This document shows positions 1 through 7,437 of a stretch of DNA of 64,000 nucleotides, piece by piece. The notes under the pieces are model-generated. The model was not told the DNA's origin and made no database searches. It worked only from the letters and a program-made list of their open reading frames with translations. How positions within the stretch are numbered: position 1 is the stretch's first letter; every line of letters begins with the position of its first letter. Both the position numbers and the translations under genes were made by a program. The DNA comes from Chloroflexota bacterium (GTDB lineage: Bacteria > Chloroflexota > Anaerolineae > Anaerolineales > Villigracilaceae). The stretch spans positions 1 to 64,000 of the forward strand of contig JACRLB010000004.1 in NCBI GenBank assembly GCA_016235445.1, written 5' to 3'.

Positions 1-1
1 G

Positions 2-946
2 AATGGCAATTCTATTTTTGAGCAAAGGTACAAGCCCTGGGGAGAAACTCGCTACACAACCCTGAACGCAACGGCAAGCACGAAGTATCAGTTTACGGGT
101 CAATATTCGCACGAGACGGATTTTGGATTGCTGTTTTATAAAGCGAGATGGATGGATCCGCAGTTGGGGAGGTTTGTGCAGGCCGATAGTATTGTCCCTG
201 GCGGGGTGCAGGGGTTGGATCGGTATGCGTATGTCAATAACTCGCCGGTGGTTTATGTCGACCCGAGTGGGCACGAACCGCACGGGCCAGGTTCTTGTTA
301 TGGCGCAGGAGATATTAACTGTGAAATAAACAATGAAAAACACAAACAAGATATCCTTTACTCAAAAATAATCAAGGGGTCGCGCGACGATGGCTCTTGG
401 ACCGAAGGGGACTGGAAAAAGTACTTGAAGAACCGAGATAAATATTGGAATGAGCCTGACAAATGGCCCTATGCCGATCCATATAACTGGGAGTCGTTTG
501 CTTTACATGCCCAAAGGCTGGCTTCACAATACGATCTTTCCTATTCAGCACAAAGAAAACAGTTTGTGAGAGATTTCGCATTGCTGTTTGCAGGAATATC
601 TTCATTGGATGGTTGGATGGAAGTAGCTATAGACTCTGCGTACGGTCCGGAAATCGAACCAATCCTAAATGAAGGCACCGAGGGCCTTTCTACACAATAT
701 CAAGATAGTAACACGGGAAATCAATCCCACCATTACGCGGGTGTGTTTTTCAGCTCTTATTTTGCAGAGCCTATCCCCGCATTGATAGCAAACATTCCAA
801 GAGATCTATTTGATCGTGGCGGTCCCAATTTTGGTGATCTGACTTTGGATTTTCAAGCAACATTTGATGCCAATGAATTCAAATACAATCCAGGCAGCAA
901 TGCTAATTCCATAGCAAATTTCATCCTCAACCTCATGGGACCATAG
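2..946 (+). CDS. Rhs/YD-repeat protein, C-terminal part with variable tip (5' end outside window)
   Basis: The frame is open from base 2, so this is the 3' end of a longer gene. The first ~90 residues are Rhs core: a YKPWGE block, the FTGQYSH block, then GRFVQADSIVPGG and RYAYVNNSP, ending at the DPSGHE junction that closes Rhs cores. The ~220 residues after the junction are unrelated to the other tips in the window and match no family I recognise; Rhs proteins carry toxin or effector domains here. It is followed 8 bases later by a small membrane-protein gene, the usual position of an immunity gene. Sure of the Rhs assignment; the toxin role is inference. Confidence 0.85.
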   Translation, partial: NGNSIFEQRYKPWGETRYTTLNATASTKYQFTGQYSHETDFGLLFYKARWMDPQLGRFVQADSIVPGGVQGLDRYAYVNNSPVVYVDPSGHEPHGPGSCYGAGDINCEINNEKHKQDILYSKIIKGSRDDGSWTEGDWKKYLKNRDKYWNEPDKWPYADPYNWESFALHAQRLASQYDLSYSAQRKQFVRDFALLFAGISSLDGWMEVAIDSAYGPEIEPILNEGTEGLSTQYQDSNTGNQSHHYAGVFFSSYFAEPIPALIANIPRDLFDRGGPNFGDLTLDFQATFDANEFKYNPGSNANSIANFILNLMGP

Positions 947-954
947 GCTTGAAA

Positions 955-1374
955 ATGAATAAAAGATTCTGGATCATTGTCTTGGCCCTGGTAATGTTGC
1001 TTCTTTTGCCGAAACTATATTGGGCGATCAAAGCGATACCTTATCGTGAAAAACAGGAACAACTCGCACAAACCTTGGGAGTAAATATACACAATTACAG
1101 GAGATTTGACTTTCCCTTCGATTACTTTTTACAGGAGTTAAAGCCGGGAATGCCAATCCGGGAAATTCATCGCATCATACGAGGCTACGACAGGGTATTG
1201 AGATGCGATGATTACGCGGAGGTTTACCTCTATTTCAGTCCTCCAGGTACAGATTCCTTTAAGTACATGATATTGTACGACGAAAAATTCTTTAGGTCCT
1301 TCATAACAGATGATATATTTGGAGACAGAACTGTTTCAATCAATGGATGCGTAGACGGAAAATTACCTGAATAA
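955..1374 (+). CDS. Small membrane-anchored protein, candidate immunity protein of Rhs tip 1
   Basis: About 139 residues. One N-terminal membrane segment (residues ~4-22, FWIIVLALVMLLLLPKLYW) is followed by a soluble domain of ~110 residues outside the cytoplasm or at the membrane face. I do not recognise the family. It starts 8 bases after the Rhs tip stop; a TTG six bases upstream in frame is an alternative start. Position directly behind an Rhs variable tip suggests an immunity role, an inference from the general Rhs tip/immunity arrangement. It could instead be an unrelated cargo protein. Confidence 0.6.
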   Translation: MNKRFWIIVLALVMLLLLPKLYWAIKAIPYREKQEQLAQTLGVNIHNYRRFDFPFDYFLQELKPGMPIREIHRIIRGYDRVLRCDDYAEVYLYFSPPGTDSFKYMILYDEKFFRSFITDDIFGDRTVSINGCVDGKLPE

Positions 1375-1486
1375 AATCAGGCTTAATTTCTTGAAATCAT
1401 AACCCGATGCCATCAACGGCAACTACTACGAACTGACAAATGGCACAGTCACGAAATACTACTTCGCAGGGACGTCCCGCATTGCC

Positions 1487-2182
1487 ATGAGTAAATACAC
1501 CATCCCGGAAACCATGAAAGTGGAATATTTCCTGAGCGACCACCTCGGCTCCACCAGCATGACGACCGACAGCACGGGAGCAAAGGTCTCGGAGATGAGA
1601 TATAAGCCCTGGGGCGAAGTCCGCTACTCGTGGACAAATGACACCCTGAACGCGAATCCCGCCTACGCGTTGACCAGATACACCTTCACGGGACAATACT
1701 CCCACATGGACGACCCGTCCACACCCGCGAGTGAGGGATTCGGCTTAATGCACTACGGCGCAAGGATGTACGATCCCGCGTTAGGACGCTTCACCTCCGC
1801 CGACACCATTGTCCCTGGCGGGGTGCAGGGGTATGATCGCTATGCGTATGTCAATAACTCGCCAGTTCGATATACGGACCCGACTGGTCACATTGGGTGC
1901 GATGAAGATTTAAATGGGAAATGTATCAGCTATGGGTATAAAGATAAAGGGTCGTTTCAGAATGCTGCCCAGACACTAAACATTTACGTAGAGCAAGATT
2001 GTACACAAATACTATCTTGCGTCAGTCTAAAGAGCAAAGTAGCGAGATTCTTAACTATACCCAGCGCGGTCACAAATTGCGCTTTTTCAAAAAAGGGGGA
2101 AAGCGCAATTTGCAACCGTGGGTATTATAGACAAAGCGAAATATCTTCTTTACATATCTGCTTGGTGTATCTAACCAGATAA
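1487..2182 (+). CDS. Displaced Rhs tip 2 (orphan cassette)
   Basis: Rhs core homology begins just after an in-frame TAA at 1400-1402 and runs without a start codon to the ATG at 1487, so this looks like the 3' end of an rhs gene copied without its 5' part. It holds the FLSDHLGSTS and MRYKPWGEVRY blocks, GRFTSADTIVPGG and RYAYVNNSP, then a DPTGH junction. The tip after the junction is only ~96 residues, Cys-rich at its start, and contains a 69-base imperfect palindrome (2057-2125) that may have cut an originally longer domain. A three-helix membrane protein follows. It may be silent unless recombined onto an expressed rhs gene. Confidence 0.75.
   Translation: MSKYTIPETMKVEYFLSDHLGSTSMTTDSTGAKVSEMRYKPWGEVRYSWTNDTLNANPAYALTRYTFTGQYSHMDDPSTPASEGFGLMHYGARMYDPALGRFTSADTIVPGGVQGYDRYAYVNNSPVRYTDPTGHIGCDEDLNGKCISYGYKDKGSFQNAAQTLNIYVEQDCTQILSCVSLKSKVARFLTIPSAVTNCAFSKKGESAICNRGYYRQSEISSLHICLVYLTR
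2057..2125. repeat. Imperfect palindrome inside Rhs tip 2
   Basis: Two ~31-base arms, each containing an AAATTGCGCTTT-type block in opposite orientation, enclose a short A/G-rich loop. A sequence like one arm (AGCGCAATTTGTGACCG) recurs near 36295, so it is a dispersed repeat rather than ordinary coding sequence. There is no T-run, so a terminator is unlikely. Confidence 0.6.
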
Positions 2183-2204
2183 TTAAAACGAAAGTGTAAA
2201 TTAC

Positions 2205-2519
2205 ATGAAAACAAACCCAAACCTTCAAGATAAACTTTATACAATTTTTGTGGCAATTGCGATGGCCGCTGGATTTTATGTAGGTGTCATAACAGTCGAC
2301 AAATATGAGATGTTTGTAAGAGGGGTATTAAGTGGGACAACTCTTATTTTGATCCATTTTCTCTTTAACCCTCCTAAAAATTTTCTAGTAAAAAGATCTG
2401 CTAAGCTTCCTCAAGACCTGAAATATGTTCTAGTAGGTTTTTTTCTTGCAATTATTGGAACTTGGTCAGTCTTTCATATTTTAGATACAATAATATATTA
2501 TGGCAATATGATCGAATAA
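2205..2519 (+). CDS. Small three-helix membrane protein, candidate immunity protein of Rhs tip 2
   Basis: 104 residues with three hydrophobic segments (roughly 12-30, 37-53 and 72-96) and a short cytoplasmic N-terminus. The family is not recognised. It begins 22 bases after the tip stop and is followed by a terminator-like hairpin at 2527, so tip and membrane protein form a closed cassette. Immunity role is inferred from position only. Confidence 0.6.
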   Translation: MKTNPNLQDKLYTIFVAIAMAAGFYVGVITVDKYEMFVRGVLSGTTLILIHFLFNPPKNFLVKRSAKLPQDLKYVLVGFFLAIIGTWSVFHILDTIIYYGNMIE

Positions 2520-2526
2520 TAAACCA

Positions 2527-2563
2527 TCCCAGCACACAGAGGCCTCCCTGTGCGCTGGGCATT
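2527..2563 (+). terminator. Terminator-like hairpin after tip 2 cassette
   Basis: CCCAGCACACAG and CTGTGCGCTGGG form a 12-bp stem with one mismatch around an 8-base loop. It is followed by CATTTAAT, a weak T-tract. Confidence 0.55.
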
Positions 2564-2574
2564 TAATCCAAAAC

Positions 2575-2706
2575 TCAACTCTGCCTTATATCCCAGAATT
2601 TATTCACGATCTTTTCCAGTGACTTCTTCACATTCTCCTTCGTGATACTGGAGACCTTGAAAGTCAGCACGCTGGCGCTGGGGTCGTCGCCGGAGAAGAT
2701 GAAATT
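2575..2706 (-). pseudogene. C-terminal remnant of an unrelated gene, opposite strand
   Basis: Read on the minus strand this stretch is open for ~44 codons and ends in TGA at 2575-2577. The peptide starts GNFIFSGDDPSASVLTFKV and ends VNKFWDIRQS, which looks like real protein sequence (alternating hydrophobics, then an amphipathic helix). No start codon precedes it; it is cut off where Rhs homology begins near 2715. It probably marks DNA swept in, or left behind, when the Rhs tip was inserted. Family unknown. Confidence 0.4.
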
Positions 2707-2768
2707 TCCGCAAACACCTCGGCTCCACCAGCCTCACCACCGACAACACGGGAGCAAGAGTCTCCGAG

Positions 2769-3725
2769 ATGCGGTATAAGCCCTGGGGCGAAGTCCGCTA
2801 CTCGTGGACAAATGACACCCTGAACGCGAATCCCGCCTACGCGTTGACCAAGTACACCTTCACGGGACAGTACTCCCATATGGACGACCCGTCCACACCC
2901 GCGAGTGAGGGATTCGGCTTAATGCACTACGGTGCAAGGATGTACGACCCTGCATTAGGACGCTTCACCTCCGCGGACACCATTGTCCCTGGCGGGGTGC
3001 AGGGGTATGATCGCTATGCGTATGTCAATAACTCGCCAGTTAATTATGTCGACCCGAGTGGGCATGAACCCAAGTATGGATGTTATCAATCCAGCGGAAA
3101 CACTTGTTTAAATTCAAACGGAACAGAGCTAAAAGAAGGAAATGGGAAGGGCAAAGAACCGAAACAAAAAGAAGATGGAGACGATGAATTAATATTTGCT
3201 TGCGGATTCGACGCAGGCGTAAATTGTGATAACACTGCGGGTTATGATGGCCTTCCACTAACTCCTTATTATCAACTAGGAACCCCGTCAATATATGGGG
3301 TGGACGGCTACGGTAGAGACAAGCTAGCAATGGCGATTGCAATTTACAATCTTATAAAAAGCAATCCAGGAAAATACACACTTGTCGGCCATAGCGCAGG
3401 TGCAACTGCGTTGATTATTGCTGTGAGCTTGCTGCAAAGAGACGGCCTTGATAGTCAAATAAAAAATCTTGTTCTTCTTGACCCTGCAATGGATACTGGT
3501 TATAAAATCGATGAATACGGAAACATAGATATTGCAAATTCAATAAACCCTGCGGGCGACCCTAATGGAATCCCCCTGTTTTTAGGTGATTCTACTGTTT
3601 TTCCGGATGGGCCAGATTATATTGATGGATCAATTCGATTCCCAACAACCGTTGACCATCTTCAGTTAGCAAACAATCCCGATATATTCAATTTGATAGT
3701 TAGTGACCCTCGTTGGAGTCGATAA
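2769..3725 (+). CDS. Displaced Rhs tip 3 with alpha/beta-hydrolase (lipase-like) domain
   Basis: Core homology starts at about 2715 (the HLGSTS block) without a start codon; the first in-frame ATG is 2769. The core ends at a DPSGHE junction. After a charged linker, the tip carries an alpha/beta-hydrolase signature: a strand then GHSAGA (nucleophile elbow, Ser in GHSAG), a following helix, and VLLDPAMD supplying a likely acidic residue; a late DHLQL may supply the histidine. These tips are expected to be secreted effectors, so a lipase or esterase toxin is plausible. The stop codon overlaps the ATG of the next gene by one base, indicating translational coupling. Confidence 0.75.
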   Translation: MRYKPWGEVRYSWTNDTLNANPAYALTKYTFTGQYSHMDDPSTPASEGFGLMHYGARMYDPALGRFTSADTIVPGGVQGYDRYAYVNNSPVNYVDPSGHEPKYGCYQSSGNTCLNSNGTELKEGNGKGKEPKQKEDGDDELIFACGFDAGVNCDNTAGYDGLPLTPYYQLGTPSIYGVDGYGRDKLAMAIAIYNLIKSNPGKYTLVGHSAGATALIIAVSLLQRDGLDSQIKNLVLLDPAMDTGYKIDEYGNIDIANSINPAGDPNGIPLFLGDSTVFPDGPDYIDGSIRFPTTVDHLQLANNPDIFNLIVSDPRWSR

Positions 3726-4903
3726 TGAAAGCAAAGCTTTTAATCATCATCATTCTGTCTTTGTTGGTAGGTGGATGTATTCCTTCAACGCCTACCACAA
3801 GCAACATCAATAATGAGGAATGTATTCCGCCCTTGTATAATATTGCGTTTCCAATTGTTACACATGTGCCAGGGTCTGATATCCCTAGACAATTGGCCCC
3901 ACAGGGAAATTGGCAAATACAAGACGAATTGCCTTTTCCGCAAAATGAACTCGGTCATTTTGTTTTCCGTCCAAAACAAAATGAATTTTGGTTCACAGTT
4001 CCTGGGTCTAATAAAATATCTAGATATTTTATTAATAACAAACAATGGAAAACCTATCAGGCTGTCGGTTGGACTTTGAGTGTACCAGACAGTTTATTTG
4101 TCGCAAACGATGGCACGGTATGGGGTGCTGGGATACGCTTCACAACCAATAACTCGTCTGGGGAAAATTATCCGTTCCTGAGTCGATTTAATGATGCAAC
4201 AGACAGGTTCGAGTATGTGGAAGACACTTCTGGTTTCTTGCAAATTCCACAAGTGCGGCTGGTCTCAAATATTGCTGAAGACCCATATGGATTACTTTGG
4301 TTTTTTGTTGAAGGAGAAGATCAAACTTTGGTTAGTTTCGACTCGAAAACTGGTCGGTCTCAACAACATTATTATAGAAATAGGGGCGGCAATGGAAAAT
4401 TAGCAATTAGAACTGATGGGAGCGTATGGTTTGGAGATGTATTTAAGAATCATATAATTCAATACATCCCTCTCTCTCAGGAAACTCGTATTTATAAGGG
4501 CTACCCTGAACCTGCCGAATTTGGCGGGTTGGAGTTTGATTTAAGTGAAGTCAATTATTTATTTTTTGATCATTCTGGGCGATTGTGGCTAGCGAATAAT
4601 GGCTGGCTTGACCTTTCAAATGCTGATTTGCCTGTTTGGTATCAAATTATCGAATCCCCTGTATTTATTACAGAAGTTGGCTTACCTTTAAGTCGGTACG
4701 CTATCTCCTATCAATACTCTACATTTCAAAGCTCAAATGATTGGTATTGGTTCACTGGAGGGTCGGGAATAGTTCGCCTAGATTTAGAAAAAGGTACGTG
4801 GTGTTTGATGACTACTGGGGCAAGTGAAGTGTTTGAAGACAGCGATCAAAATTTATGGATTGCGGTGTTTGGTCATTTATATAAATACGCTCTGAAACGA
4901 TAG
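3725..4903 (+). CDS. Beta-propeller-like lipoprotein, candidate partner of Rhs tip 3
   Basis: Chosen start is the ATG sharing its A with the Rhs stop (taATG). The N-terminus is a lipoprotein signal with lipobox LVGGC. The ~370-residue body has repeated blocks of the kind VANDGTVWGAG, EDPYGLLWFF, IRTDGSVWFGD, DHSGRLWLAN and EDSDQNLWIA, which are typical of two-component-regulator-type beta-propeller blades. It would sit on the outer face of the membrane. One-base coupling to a lipase-like effector makes it a candidate immunity or anchoring protein (inference). Sure of lipoprotein and propeller character, unsure of role. Confidence 0.7.
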   Translation: MKAKLLIIIILSLLVGGCIPSTPTTSNINNEECIPPLYNIAFPIVTHVPGSDIPRQLAPQGNWQIQDELPFPQNELGHFVFRPKQNEFWFTVPGSNKISRYFINNKQWKTYQAVGWTLSVPDSLFVANDGTVWGAGIRFTTNNSSGENYPFLSRFNDATDRFEYVEDTSGFLQIPQVRLVSNIAEDPYGLLWFFVEGEDQTLVSFDSKTGRSQQHYYRNRGGNGKLAIRTDGSVWFGDVFKNHIIQYIPLSQETRIYKGYPEPAEFGGLEFDLSEVNYLFFDHSGRLWLANNGWLDLSNADLPVWYQIIESPVFITEVGLPLSRYAISYQYSTFQSSNDWYWFTGGSGIVRLDLEKGTWCLMTTGASEVFEDSDQNLWIAVFGHLYKYALKR

Positions 4904-4952
4904 CAGTGAAAAACTAAAGGGTATCCATTTGCCAATATTATCAAAATGAAGA

Positions 4953-5969
4953 ATGTACGGCGTAGAATTGATCCTCTCCGACCACCTCGGCTCCACCAGC
5001 ATGACGACCGATGACAAGGGAGTGAAAGTCTCTGAAATGAGATATAAGCCCTGGGGCGAAGTCCGCTATGCGTGGACAAATGACACCCTGAACGCGAATC
5101 CCGCCTACGCGTTGACCAAATACACCTTCACGGGACAATACTCCCATATGGACGACCCGTCCACACCCGCGAGTGAGGGATTCGGCTTGATGTACTACAA
5201 CGCAAGAATGTACGACCCTGCATTAGGACGCTTCACCTCCGCGGATACCATTGTCCCTGGCGGGGTGCAGGGGTATGATCGCTATGCGTATGTCAATAAC
5301 TCGCCAGTTAATTATGTCGACCCGAGTGGACACGAATCCGTTTGCGGACAAGGGAATTCAGATCCAGAATGTGGCAACCTAGGCAACAGTCCGCTTTCCC
5401 ACCCTAAACCAAAAACTCCTCCGCCTCCTGGCAATGAAGGGAAAGAAAAAGGTTGCAAAATTTATGGTGAGTGTTTAATTGGTCCGCCAGCACCAGTGCA
5501 AAACCCGGTACTAACCCTGCCTAACCCTATAGAAAATTATTGTGGAAATACCAGCACGCTCAGCTGTTTATCTATGGTCACACAGGATGCTACTACCTTG
5601 ATTGATTTAGTGGGAGTAGGATTAATAGAGGCGCCGCTTGTAGCATTGGGGTGCCTTGATGCCGGATGGCCTGGTTGCGCGGCAGGTGAATTGGTGGCTG
5701 CAGGAGTTTGGAGCTCAACGCTCGGTAATCTTGATATTGGTTTAAGCTGGCTCTCCACAGGTTTTACAATCGCGGATGATCTTGTCAACAACGGCGGTAT
5801 AGGCGAAAATACAATAACATCGGTCTCTGCATCTATTGCCGGTATGATGGCGCCAACCCCATCGGCAGATTTGATTATTGATGGGTACGCCGCAGGGTAT
5901 AACCATGGCATTTTCAATGGGGTTAATGCAATATTCAACGGCAGTTCAATTTTCAGTTGGGTAAAGTAG
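4953..5969 (+). CDS. Displaced Rhs tip 4 with hydrophobic Gly/Ala-rich domain
   Basis: Rhs homology begins within the first residues (the SDHLGSTS block) behind a usable ATG, so this cassette could be translated on its own. The core ends at DPSGHE. The tip has a Pro-rich linker (KPKTPPPPGNEG), several cysteines, and a ~150-residue region rich in hydrophobic, Gly and Ala residues (IDLVGVGLIEAPLVALG, then SASIAGMMAPTPSADLI). That composition would fit a membrane-inserting effector, but no family is recognised. A three-helix membrane protein starts 7 bases later. Confidence 0.75.
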   Translation: MYGVELILSDHLGSTSMTTDDKGVKVSEMRYKPWGEVRYAWTNDTLNANPAYALTKYTFTGQYSHMDDPSTPASEGFGLMYYNARMYDPALGRFTSADTIVPGGVQGYDRYAYVNNSPVNYVDPSGHESVCGQGNSDPECGNLGNSPLSHPKPKTPPPPGNEGKEKGCKIYGECLIGPPAPVQNPVLTLPNPIENYCGNTSTLSCLSMVTQDATTLIDLVGVGLIEAPLVALGCLDAGWPGCAAGELVAAGVWSSTLGNLDIGLSWLSTGFTIADDLVNNGGIGENTITSVSASIAGMMAPTPSADLIIDGYAAGYNHGIFNGVNAIFNGSSIFSWVK

Positions 5970-5976
5970 GGTAAAG

Positions 5977-6303
5977 ATGAAAACACTAATAATGATTTTC
6001 TTTTACATATTTATGTTCGTAGGTGGTATATCTATTATTATTGGCCTTGACCTGAAAAAATGGTACAGTTGGTTAATTGGGGCATATGGATTTGTAATCG
6101 GCTTCCTAATGGGGTTAGCATGGGTCGACTTTAATACTGCTGTTATAGCAGGAGTGTTGTTTGCCTTTTTGACGCTCGCTAGTGGCGCATCGGTACATTG
6201 GAATCGAAAGAGGTGGCGAGGGTCTCTTGAGAATAGTGACAGCGAAAAATATCCTCTTCTCACGAAGTGGGTAAACATTCTGAAAAAAATTTTCCGTATT
6301 TGA
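5977..6303 (+). CDS. Small three-helix membrane protein, candidate immunity protein of Rhs tip 4
   Basis: 108 residues: hydrophobic segments at ~3-24, ~30-50 and ~55-73, then a basic C-terminal tail of ~35 residues (HWNRKRWRG). It lies 7 bases downstream of tip 4. It has the same general design as the membrane protein behind tip 2, but the sequence is different. Immunity function is an inference from position. Confidence 0.6.
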   Translation: MKTLIMIFFYIFMFVGGISIIIGLDLKKWYSWLIGAYGFVIGFLMGLAWVDFNTAVIAGVLFAFLTLASGASVHWNRKRWRGSLENSDSEKYPLLTKWVNILKKIFRI

Positions 6304-6306
6304 AAC

Positions 6307-6919
6307 GGCTCAGTATGGCGACGAATCTCTCAAATGGCAACTCGTATACCTACGACGCCAATGGAAATCAAATGGGTGTGTTTCAAATGAGTTGAAGGTA
6401 TGGAACGTCCCGAAGGTTTTCCCGAAGACTTTTTCCGTTTTTCAAACCTTCGGGACGGTTGTTTCAACTGAAATGAAACACACCCAAATCAAATCAAACG
6501 CGCTGTCATTGGACAGGCCACCCTTGCGTTGAAATATGATGCTGAGAACAGGCTTGTGAAGGTCTGTGAAGACACATCGAATGATGGTGTCTGTGATAGC
6601 GGAGAGACTGAAATCGCCATCTTCGTCTATGACGGGGACGGCAGGCGAGTCAAAGCCACAGAATACCCTTCGACAGGCTCTGGGCAAGGCATCACCACCA
6701 CCTTTATCGGCGCTCATTACGAACTGACAAATGGCACAGTCACGAAATACTACTTCGCAGGGACGTCCCGCATCGCCGCCAGAAAATACACCGTTCCACA
6801 AGTCGGCGTCCTCACCTACTTCCTCTCCGACCACCTCGGCTCCACCACTACGCGTTGACCAAGTACACCTTCACGGGACAGTACTCCCATATGGACGACC
6901 CGTCCACACCCGCGAGTGA
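6307..6919 (+). pseudogene. Decayed Rhs core fragment (cassette 5, array end)
   Basis: Begins right after the previous stop with YD-repeat sequence (TNLSNGNSYTYDANGNQ), is interrupted at 6373-6486 by a palindromic element, resumes (KYDAENRLVKV, YDGDGRRVKAT, then the LSDHLGST block) and then jumps at about 6848 from the HLGST block directly to the later ALTKYTF block in another frame. It stops matching at about 6920. It starts further upstream in the core than tips 2-4 and has no variable tip left. Confidence 0.75.
6373..6486. repeat. 114-bp palindromic element, TGGGTG-end family, copy 1
   Basis: Ends are TGGGTGTGTTTCA and TGAAACACACCCA (13-bp perfect inverted ends, extended imperfectly to ~24). 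The inner hairpin is CGTCCCGAAGGTTT with AAACCTTCGGGACG. It is flanked by AATCAAA on both sides (6366-6372 and 6487-6493), a 7-bp target duplication. Removing the element and one duplicate restores an open Rhs frame reading DANGNQIKRAVI. Copy 2 is at 16122. Confidence 0.9.
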
Positions 6920-6940
6920 GGATGATGGATACACTTACCT

Positions 6941-7437
6941 TACGCAGTAGGGCGATATCATACCCTTGTGGCGCCCATCCACATTCTTGAAAACCTCATT
7001 GCGCGAAAGGCGGGGCGCCCTGTTCCCACGGCCCTTCCCACGCTGGGCAACCCTCCCTTTGAGAATAAGCCTCCTGTAATGCCTGGACGGGTTGCCCCTA
7101 CACAACACCGCATAACATCAGTGAGTAATTCACCTTACGCAGTTCAATCCCGAAGGGAGGCAGGATTATAGAAAATTGGTAACTGCCTAGCGAAGCTTCG
7201 CCTCAAACCGACAAGTTTGACGAAGGAAGGATAATCTTTCAGACACCTTGCTCCGCTGTAGTAGGCTAAAGCCTACGGCTATCTTTACAAAGTCTGCTAA
7301 CCCACAAGGTGCTTCGCAAAGCGGACTCATCGTCCCCGTATGGGGAAGTCACCTTTAGGCGATTTTGTAAAGATAGTTTGGATGTTTACATCCAGGCGGG
7401 CAGGGAACGCGCAGGTGATGGTCTGAGTAGTTACGTT
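6941..7437. other. Repeat-rich spacer without genes
   Basis: No convincing gene. It contains a CATAACATCAGTGAGTAATT-type unit running into CACCTTACGC (7111-7140), which recurs near 33945-33979 and partly near 38840, short inverted repeats such as GTAGGCTAAAGCCTAC (7260-7275), and a GGCAGGGAACG-GCAGGTG unit near 7400 that recurs near 38905. It looks like accumulated repeat debris between the Rhs array and the amylase gene. Confidence 0.6.

Noticed and set aside
6968-7171. 67-codon open frame in the spacer after the Rhs array
   Set aside because: No start signal, overlaps dispersed repeats, and the composition is unlike protein.
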